Shown here: in pieces, positions 23,171 through 28,397 of the stretch | How positions within the stretch are numbered: position 1 is the first letter of the stretch | Layout: each line of letters begins with the position of its first letter | From: DATJLY01 sp035518375 | Lineage (GTDB): Bacteria; Pseudomonadota; Alphaproteobacteria; ATCC43930; CGMCC-115725 | Assembly: GCA_035518375.1 (NCBI GenBank) | Contig: DATIXQ010000009.1 | Coordinates: forward strand, 1-28,397 | DNA: 28,397 nucleotides | Direction of reading: 5' to 3' | Notes under the pieces: generated by a model | The model's input: the letters and a program-made list of their open reading frames with translations, nothing else | What the model was told of the DNA's origin: nothing | Database searches by the model: none | Position numbers and translations under genes: made by a program

Positions 23171-23503
23171 TCAAGTCGCCGCGATGACGCGGAGATGGCC
23201 CTGCCGGCGCGAACGCGGTGCCTCTTTCACGACGATTTCCACGTCGCGGCCAAGGAGCGTCAGAAAGTGCATCAGGCGCTCTGTGGAAAATCCCGAAAGC
23301 TGCCCGCGCAGAAGCCGCGAAACCTTGGGCTGATCGATCTGGAATAATTTAGCCGTGGCCGCCTGGGTGAGCTTGCGGGCGCGGATCGCTTCCGTGATCG
23401 TTAGAGCCAGCTCCGCCTTTGCAAGGCGTTCTTCGGCATTGGGCAGGCCGATATCGGCGAAGACGTTGCCGCTTCCTTTCTCGACCTTGATCGCTTCAGC
23501 CAT
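23171..23503 (-). CDS. HigA/XRE-family antitoxin
   Basis: The 110-residue product has an XRE-type helix-turn-helix: LTITEAIRARKLTQAATAKLF then IDQPKVSRLLRGQLSGFS (about residues 34-71). The tail ERLMHFLTLLGRDVEIVVKEAP is typical of this antitoxin group. I chose the ATG at 23503 with GGAG nine bases upstream; the ATG at 23509 is closer than normal. Its start lies inside the toxin gene end (8-base overlap), so translation is coupled. It should neutralise the toxin and repress their promoter. Confidence 0.9.
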   Translation of the reverse strand: MAEAIKVEKGSGNVFADIGLPNAEERLAKAELALTITEAIRARKLTQAATAKLFQIDQPKVSRLLRGQLSGFSTERLMHFLTLLGRDVEIVVKEAPRSRRQGHLRVIAAT

Positions 23504-23888
23504 CGGCATTTTCTCCTCTCCAGCGCAGCCACGCCGCGTGCTGCTGCTCGGCTCTCGCAAGGCGCGCCCGGATCAGCTCGATCGCGGACTTGGGGGTCTT
23601 GATGCCGGATTTCGACTTCTTCTGAAATGCGTGTAGCGCATAGACCCGTCCACCGAGCCTCACCGTGTAGACTGCGCGATACGTGTCGCCGTCGTGATCT
23701 TCCACAATCTCCAACACCCCGGCACCGCCGAATCCGCGCAGGGGCTTCGCGTCCGGGTGTTTGCCGCCCTGCTGCGCGACGAAAAGCGCAAAGCCGACGG
23801 CGTCCTTCACACCCTCCGGAAAGCGCGAAAGATCGTCTCGCGTGCTGCCGATCCAAATGATCGGCTTGAGCGCGGGCGCGTCCGTCAT
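23496..23888 (-). CDS. HigB/RelE-type toxin (phage-derived Gp49-like)
   Basis: The 130-residue product is a RelE/HigB-superfamily toxin of the Gp49-like type. Family segments are SRFPEGVKDAVGFALFVAQQGGKHPDAKPLRGFGGAGVLEIVEDHDGDTYRAVYTVRLGGRVYALHAFQKKSKSGIKTPK. The K-x-L-x-G-x-G and FQKKSKSGIKTP stretches are the recognisable signature. It is probably a ribosome-dependent mRNA endonuclease, by homology. The toxin gene comes first, as in HigBA operons. Only about 10 bases of leader lie after the predicted promoter, and no ribosome binding site is seen, which would keep toxin output low. Confidence 0.9.
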   Translation of the reverse strand: MTDAPALKPIIWIGSTRDDLSRFPEGVKDAVGFALFVAQQGGKHPDAKPLRGFGGAGVLEIVEDHDGDTYRAVYTVRLGGRVYALHAFQKKSKSGIKTPKSAIELIRARLARAEQQHAAWLRWRGENADG

Positions 23889-23890
23889 CT

Positions 23891-23910
23891 GGCATTTTAT
23901 GCCAATTATA
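23891..23910 (-). promoter_or_regulatory. TA promoter -10 and overlapping palindromic operator
   Basis: On the minus strand a perfect TATAAT (23910-23905) precedes the toxin ATG (23888). GGCAT AAA ATGCC (23903-23891) is a perfect palindrome right between them. A likely transcription start falls inside it. TTGAGG lies 19 bases upstream of the -10 hexamer as a weak -35. The palindrome is the probable antitoxin operator. Confidence 0.6.
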
Positions 23911-24017
23911 GCATACTACGCAAGTGCGCCCTCAAGATGGATTGCGCGAGGGCGAACAGCGCGCGAGGACGACGATAGACTTTTCCAGTGATGCGGATTC
24001 CTTCTAAATTCGCCGGC

Positions 24018-24914
24018 ATGGCCGATCCGATCGCCGATCCCGGCACGAAAGCCGCGACGCTCGCCGCGGCGCTCCCCTATTTCCGGCGCTATGCGGGCGC
24101 CACCATCGTCGTCAAATATGGCGGCCATGCGATGGGCGACAGCGCCGTCGGCACCATGTTCGCCGAGGACATCGTGCTCTTGAAGCAGGTCGGCATGAAC
24201 CCGATCGTGGTCCATGGCGGCGGCCCGCAGATCGGCGACATGCTGAACCGCCTCAAGATCAAGAGCGAATTCGTCGACGGGCTGCGCGTCTCCGACGCCG
24301 CCACGGTCGAGATCGTCGAGATGGTGCTCTCGGGCTCGATCAACAAGGAGATCGTCACCGCCATCAACAAGGCCGGCGGCTATGCGGTCGGGCTTTCGGG
24401 CAAGGATGCCTCGCTCATTCGCGCGAAGAAATTGGAGCGCACGCGGCGCGATCCCGACAGCAACATCGAGAAGGTGCTCGATCTCGGATTCGTCGGCGAG
24501 CCGGCTTCGGTCAATTCGGAGATGCTGGAGCTTTTTCGCAATTCCAACATCATCCCGGTGATCGCGCCGATCGGCGTCGGCGACGCGGGCGAGACCTTCA
24601 ACATCAATGCCGACACGGCCGCGGGCGCCATCGCCGCCGCGATGAAGGCGAAGCGCTTCCTGCTTTTGACCGACGTCGAGGGCGTGCTCGACAAGAAGAA
24701 GCACCTCGTCCATCAGCTCACCGTGACCGAGGCCGAGGCGTTGATCGCCGACGGCACGATCACGGGCGGCATGATCCCGAAGGTCGCGACCTGCCTCGAG
24801 GCGGTGATCGGCGGCGTCGAGGCGGCGGTCATCATCGACGGGCGCGTGCCGCACGCGATCCTTCTGGAGCTCTTCGCCGAGGGCGCCGGCACGCTCATCC
24901 GCCGCGGCGACTAG
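24018..24914 (+). CDS. argB: Acetylglutamate kinase
   Basis: The 298-residue product phosphorylates N-acetylglutamate in arginine biosynthesis. The amino-acid kinase motifs are VVKYGGHAM (32-40), VVHGGGPQIGDML, GLRVSD, AVGLSGKDASLI, NINADTAAGAIAAAM and LLLTDVEGVLDKK. The ATG at 24018 gives the family-typical leader MADPIADPGTKAATLAAALP. A GTG at 23988 and ATG at 23991 are also in frame, and none has a strong ribosome binding site. It is divergent from the TA module and stops nine bases before the UbiD-family gene. Confidence 0.96.
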   Translation: MADPIADPGTKAATLAAALPYFRRYAGATIVVKYGGHAMGDSAVGTMFAEDIVLLKQVGMNPIVVHGGGPQIGDMLNRLKIKSEFVDGLRVSDAATVEIVEMVLSGSINKEIVTAINKAGGYAVGLSGKDASLIRAKKLERTRRDPDSNIEKVLDLGFVGEPASVNSEMLELFRNSNIIPVIAPIGVGDAGETFNINADTAAGAIAAAMKAKRFLLLTDVEGVLDKKKHLVHQLTVTEAEALIADGTITGGMIPKVATCLEAVIGGVEAAVIIDGRVPHAILLELFAEGAGTLIRRGD

Positions 24915-24923
24915 CGCGCCAAC

Positions 24924-26552
24924 ATGGCCCCGCCGGCGCGCTCCTATCCCGACCTGCACGAGCATTTGGCCGCGCTCGACAAGGCCGGGCTCCTCGTCAC
25001 GATCGACCGCGCCATCGACAAGGACAGCGAGCTGCACCCGCTCGTGCGCTGGCAGTTCCGCGGCGGCATCAAGGAAGCCGAGCGAAAAGCGTTTCTCTTC
25101 CGCAACGTCGTCGACGCGAAGGGCCGCCGCTACGACATCCCCGTCGTGGTGGGCGCGCTCGCGGCAAGCCGCGAGATCTATAGGATCGGCATGGGTTGTG
25201 CGCTCGACCGCATCAACGAAACGTGGCAGCGCGCGGTGGCGGCGCCGATAGCACCCCGCATTGTGACCGACGCGCCCTGCCACGAGATCGTGCTCATGGG
25301 CGCCGACGCCGATCTCGGCGCTCTGCCCATTCCCGTCTCGACGCCGGGCTGGGACGTGGCGCCCTATACGACGCTCTCGCAATACATCACGCGCGACCCT
25401 GACACGGGCCTGCAGAACATGGGCATATATCGCGGCCAGGTGAAAGCGCCGCGGCGGCTCGGCATGAATCCCTCGCTCGAATTGCGGCCGGGAATTTATG
25501 TCCACTGGGAGAAGGCGCGCGCCAAGGGCGCGAAGCTGCCGGCGGCGGTGATCTTGGGCGCGCCGCCCGCCGTCTGCTTCACCGCGGCGCAGAAACTGCC
25601 GGAGACGATGGAGGAGCTTGCCGTGGCAGGCGGGCTTGCCGGCGCACCGATCAATGTCGTGCGCGCCAAGACCGTCGACCTGCTCGTCCCGGCCGAGGCC
25701 GAGATCGTGGTCGAGGGCTTGATCGACACGGAATGGCTCGAGCCCGAAGCGCCGTTCGGCGAATCACACGGCCACGTCAATCTTCAGGAGATGAACGCCT
25801 TCATGGACGTGACCTGCATCACGCGCCGGAAGGATGCGATCCTGACCTCGATCATCTCGCAGGTGACGCCATCGGAATCGAGCCTGATGAAGCGCGTCGC
25901 CTTGGAGCCGATGATGCTTGCGCATTTGAAGGACGCGCTCGGCATCAAGGGCGTGCGCAAGGTCTCGATGCACGAGCCCTTGACCAACCTGCGCAAGGTG
26001 ATCGTGCTCGTCGTGGAGCGCGGCATGCCTTCGACCGAGATCTGGCGCGCGCTTCACGGCGCGGCCTCGCTCTATCGCGCCGCCGGCAAGTATGTGATCG
26101 CCGTCAACGACGACATCGATCCAGACAATGCCGACGCGCTCCTCTGGGCCATGTCGTACCGCGCCAACCCCGCGCTCGATCTCGAAGTGCTGCGCCATCG
26201 CGACCAGGGCCACGGGCCGCGCAGCAAGCGCAACGGCGGCGAGGATGGCGCCGTGCTCATCGACGCGACGCTGAAAGAGGATTTCCCGCCGATCTCGCTG
26301 CCGAAGCGCGAGTTCATGGAGCGCGCGCGGAAGATCTGGGAGGAGCTGGGCCTGCCGGCATTGAAGCCCGAGGCGCCGTGGTTCGGCTATACGCTCGGCG
26401 AATGGCCGGACGAGCTCGACATGGCGGCGCGGCGCGCGGTCGAGGGCGATGCGTTCGTGACCGGCGAGATCATGGCGCAGCGCCGGCGCAAGGACGTGAA
26501 GATCAACACCGAGATGCGCGATCTCGACAAGCCCGAGACGTCCGACGACTGA
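24924..26552 (+). CDS. UbiD family decarboxylase (prenylated-FMN enzyme)
   Basis: The 542-residue product is a UbiD-type decarboxylase. Segments NMGIYRGQV (165-173) and the EPEAPFGESHG run (273-283), which includes the conserved PFGE, are the cofactor and catalytic signature. Other shared parts are RIVTDAPCHEIVL, STPGWDVAPYTTLSQYITRDP and CITRRKDAILTSII. UbiD enzymes need prenylated FMN made by a UbiX-type protein, which is not in the window. Its exact substrate is unknown; it is not necessarily the ubiquinone-pathway enzyme. It sits nine bases after argB, so they are probably co-transcribed. Confidence 0.92.
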   Translation: MAPPARSYPDLHEHLAALDKAGLLVTIDRAIDKDSELHPLVRWQFRGGIKEAERKAFLFRNVVDAKGRRYDIPVVVGALAASREIYRIGMGCALDRINETWQRAVAAPIAPRIVTDAPCHEIVLMGADADLGALPIPVSTPGWDVAPYTTLSQYITRDPDTGLQNMGIYRGQVKAPRRLGMNPSLELRPGIYVHWEKARAKGAKLPAAVILGAPPAVCFTAAQKLPETMEELAVAGGLAGAPINVVRAKTVDLLVPAEAEIVVEGLIDTEWLEPEAPFGESHGHVNLQEMNAFMDVTCITRRKDAILTSIISQVTPSESSLMKRVALEPMMLAHLKDALGIKGVRKVSMHEPLTNLRKVIVLVVERGMPSTEIWRALHGAASLYRAAGKYVIAVNDDIDPDNADALLWAMSYRANPALDLEVLRHRDQGHGPRSKRNGGEDGAVLIDATLKEDFPPISLPKREFMERARKIWEELGLPALKPEAPWFGYTLGEWPDELDMAARRAVEGDAFVTGEIMAQRRRKDVKINTEMRDLDKPETSDD

Positions 26553-26610
26553 GGGCGTTGGCGGCGCCCGCCGCCTTGGGAGAAAAGCGGCGGGCGCCGT
26601 GTCAACGCCC
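26553..26610 (+). terminator. Long GC-rich hairpin after the UbiD-family gene
   Basis: GGGCGTTG (26553-26560) directly after the stop pairs with CAACGCCC (26603-26610). The inner arms GGCGCCCGCCGC and GCGGCGGGCGCC pair perfectly, giving a stem of about 20 bp with a small bulge and loop. No U-run follows, so it may end the transcript with Rho or protect the 3' end. Confidence 0.6.
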
Positions 26611-26969
26611 TGGCGCGCGATCGCGCGGCCGGGCGGAGCAGTTGGTCCGGTAACGGGTCCGCCGCTGGCGCGCTGCGGCGGACCCGCCCTGGATGCGGCG
26701 CCGTTGCAGGTGACCGGCGCCGCTCAAGCGATGAGCTTCACCGCCAGAGAAGCAAAGCCGGTGCCACATCGTGCCTGGCTCTACTACGCCGGAAATCGCG
26801 GTTCGGGATCACTCGCGTGCCGGAAAATGCAGCGTCCGGGCGAATTCTTGGGCAGATTGCCGTGGGAGCGCAGCCCCGCTACACCAGCGCGCATGCGGCG
26901 GTTGCGAATCGCGAGGACACTGACGCCGGCGTTAACCGCCGCTAGCAGATGCTTTTCCCTGGTTGCGAC
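26611..26969. other. Non-coding gap with a second strong hairpin
   Basis: The gap holds GGGTCCGCCGC (26655-26665) pairing perfectly with GCGGCGGACCC (26675-26685) around a 9-base loop. The rest shows no gene. One frame is open across it but lacks a ribosome binding site, coding bias or motifs. It separates the UbiD gene from the HAD gene. Confidence 0.5.
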
Positions 26970-27662
26970 ATGAGCCGCCCGCTTGCCGACGTCGCGTGCT
27001 GGGTCTTCGACCTCGACAACACGCTCTACCCCGCGACCTCGACCGTCTATGTCGAGGTCGAAGCGCGCATGAACGACTTCATCATGGCGGAGCTGAAGGT
27101 CGAGCGCGCCGAAGCGATCGCGCTGCGGAAGAAATTCTTCGAGGCGCACGGCACCACGCTCCGCGGCCTCATGAACGAATACGGCATGGCGCCCGGCCCC
27201 TTCCTCGATTATGTGCACGAGCTCGATCTCTCCGCGCTCGCGGCCAACGCCGCGCTCGACCGCGCGATCGGCGCGCTGCCCGGCCGCAAGCTCATCTTCA
27301 CCAACGCCACGCGCCGCCATGCCGAGCGCGTGCTCGCGCGGCTTGGCCTCAGCACGCATTTCGCCGACATCCACGACATCGAATGCTGCCTCTATCTGCC
27401 GAAGCCCGATCCGAGCGGCTATCGCGCGCTCCTTCTTCGCCACGGCGTCGAGCCCGCGGGCGCGGCGATGATCGACGACATGGCGAAGAACCTGAAGCCC
27501 GCGCACGAGCTCGGCATGACGACGGTGTGGCTCCGCGGCGGTCCGCACGTGGCGGCCGGCGACGAGGCCGCGGCGCACGTCCATCACGTCGCCGACGACC
27601 TTGCCGACTTTCTAACGCAACTGAAACTCGACCCTCTCCCCTCCGGGGAGAGGGAAGGGTGA
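26970..27662 (+). CDS. HAD-superfamily pyrimidine 5'-nucleotidase
   Basis: The 230-residue product has HAD motif I WVFDLDNTLYP (Asp14, Asp16), motif II IFTNATRRHAERVL, motif III around YLPKPDPSGY and motif IV MIDDMAKNLKPAHELGM. This is the SDT1/PPase pattern of pyrimidine 5'-nucleotidases, which hydrolyse UMP, CMP and dTMP. It commonly lies near dapD in alphaproteobacteria. I used the ATG at 26970. The last residues (DPLPSGEREG) are encoded by the palindromic repeat that starts at 27632, so the natural C-terminus may once have been near LADFLTQL. Confidence 0.9.
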   Translation: MSRPLADVACWVFDLDNTLYPATSTVYVEVEARMNDFIMAELKVERAEAIALRKKFFEAHGTTLRGLMNEYGMAPGPFLDYVHELDLSALAANAALDRAIGALPGRKLIFTNATRRHAERVLARLGLSTHFADIHDIECCLYLPKPDPSGYRALLLRHGVEPAGAAMIDDMAKNLKPAHELGMTTVWLRGGPHVAAGDEAAAHVHHVADDLADFLTQLKLDPLPSGEREG

Positions 27663-27749
27663 GGGGGATACGCGACGGGCTCGAGCACTTGCCCCCTCAC
27701 CCACACGGCGCTCGCGCCTCGTGCTGCCCTCTCCCCGGTGGGGCGAGGG
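27632..27749. repeat. Composite intergenic palindromic (REP-like) element
   Basis: Three hairpins in a row: CCCTCTCCCC/GGGGAGAGGG (27632-27654), GGGTGAGGGGG/CCCCCTCACCC (27657-27702) and CCCTCTCCCC/GGGGCGAGGG (27727-27749, one mismatch). The first and third have the same arm, so the element is internally repeated. It overlaps the nucleotidase gene's 3' end. It may act as a transcription end or mRNA-stability element. Confidence 0.7.
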
Positions 27750-27827
27750 CTTATCCGGCTCCTTCGACGTGGAAGCATGCGCGGCGGTTCGGTTGACACT
27801 CACACCCCCCTCGCCCAATCTCCCGCC

Positions 27828-28397
27828 ATGACCGACGACATCGAGCGCACCATCAACGACGCGTGGGAGACGCGCGATCAGGTCACGCCCGCGACCAAGG
27901 GCGCGGTGCGCGACGCGGTCGAGGCGGCGCTCGACTCGCTCGACGGCGGGCGCCGCCGCGTCGCCGAGAAGAACGGATCGGCCTGGCGCGTCCACCAATG
28001 GCTCAAGAAGGCGGTGCTGCTGTCGTTCCGCCTCAATGACATGAGCGTTATCGCGGGCGGGCCGGGCGATGCGTCGTGGTGGGACAAGATCCCGTCGAAA
28101 TTCGCCGGCTGGGGCGAGAACCGGTTCCGCGCCGCGGGTTTCCGCGCCGTGCCGAGCTGTGTCGTGCGGCGCTCGGCCTATATCGCGCCGGGCGTCGTGC
28201 TGATGCCGTCCTTCGTCAATGTCGGCGCCTATGTCGATAGCGGCACTATGGTCGATACCTGGGCCACGGTCGGCAGCTGCGCCCAGATCGGCAAGAACTG
28301 CCACATCTCGGGCGGCGCCGGCATCGGCGGCGTACTCGAGCCGGTGCAGGCCGAGCCCGTCATCGTCGAGGACGACTGCTTCATCGGCGCGCGCAGC
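27828..28397 (+). CDS. dapD: 2,3,4,5-tetrahydropyridine-2,6-dicarboxylate N-succinyltransferase (5' part)
   Basis: The frame from the ATG at 27828 runs open to the window edge, giving 190 residues of the usual about 280. DapD features include the N-terminal ERTINDAWETRD, then WRVHQWLKKAVLLSFRLNDM. The left-handed beta helix segments are FRAVPSCVVRRSAYIAPGVVLMPSFVNVGAYV and GTMVDTWATVGSCAQIGKNCHISGGAGIGGVLEP. DapD makes N-succinyl-tetrahydrodipicolinate in lysine/diaminopimelate synthesis. The rest of the gene lies outside the window. Confidence 0.96.
   Translation, partial: MTDDIERTINDAWETRDQVTPATKGAVRDAVEAALDSLDGGRRRVAEKNGSAWRVHQWLKKAVLLSFRLNDMSVIAGGPGDASWWDKIPSKFAGWGENRFRAAGFRAVPSCVVRRSAYIAPGVVLMPSFVNVGAYVDSGTMVDTWATVGSCAQIGKNCHISGGAGIGGVLEPVQAEPVIVEDDCFIGARS

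Noticed and set aside
23916..25505. 529-codon open frame on the minus strand opposite argB and the UbiD gene
   Set aside because: It covers two well-supported plus-strand enzymes and has the His/Asp/Arg-rich composition of shadow frames.
26599..26973. 124-codon plus-strand frame in the gap before the HAD gene
   Set aside because: No ribosome binding site, no motif, and it spans a perfect hairpin; composition does not look coding.
1..28397. CRISPR array, insertion sequence or prophage
   Set aside because: No regularly spaced direct repeats, no transposase or phage structural gene, and no terminal inverted repeats of IS type were seen on reading both strands.

Overview
The window looks like a chromosomal segment of a high-GC alphaproteobacterium, probably Hyphomicrobiales (Rhizobiales) or Rhodospirillales. 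The best evidence is the block rpmH-rnpA-yidD-yidC-yihA, then argB, a pyrimidine 5'-nucleotidase-like HAD gene and dapD, an order typical of that class. Most genes have strong G/C bias at the third codon position and are tightly packed, with 1- and 4-base stop/start overlaps. There is no phage, IS element, integrase or CRISPR array.

Region 1 (1-5540) is a patchwork of small genes. It holds a partial Cys-rich protein at the left edge, a resorcylate-decarboxylase-type amidohydrolase, a DUF3574 protein, a two-gene molybdenum unit (modA plus a small cysteine-free molybdopterin-binding-fold protein) behind a Mo-box-like operator, a membrane protein, a His-rich lipoprotein, two hypothetical proteins and a peroxiredoxin-like protein. 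Region 2 (5700-9100) has two MFS transporters (a 14-TM DHA2 drug-efflux type and a 12-TM type), a 42-residue membrane miniprotein and tRNA-Arg(ACG). Region 3 (9249-13088) is one dense operon: lipoprotein, gpt, gamma-glutamyltranspeptidase and an RlmI-like rRNA methyltransferase.

Region 4 (about 13090-15400) is an island of markedly lower GC. It contains one large gene: a CoiA-like zinc-finger/PD-(D/E)XK nuclease with a long coiled-coil C-terminus carrying two motifs that resemble the MbcA/ParS/Xre (DUF2384) toxin-binding domain. This is the best candidate for an undescribed, possibly defence-related, protein in the window. Region 5 (15460-19730) holds a nitroreductase, two small DUF5985-like membrane proteins with a winged-helix-like protein, a split thiamine-diphosphate decarboxylase (ComD/ComE-like) and a convergent, overlapping orphan histidine kinase.

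Region 6 (19965-28397) is the housekeeping block. A HigBA-type toxin-antitoxin module sits on the opposite strand exactly between yihA and argB. After argB come a UbiD-family decarboxylase, two long hairpins, the HAD nucleotidase (whose 3' end runs into a palindromic repeat) and the 5' part of dapD, cut by the window edge.
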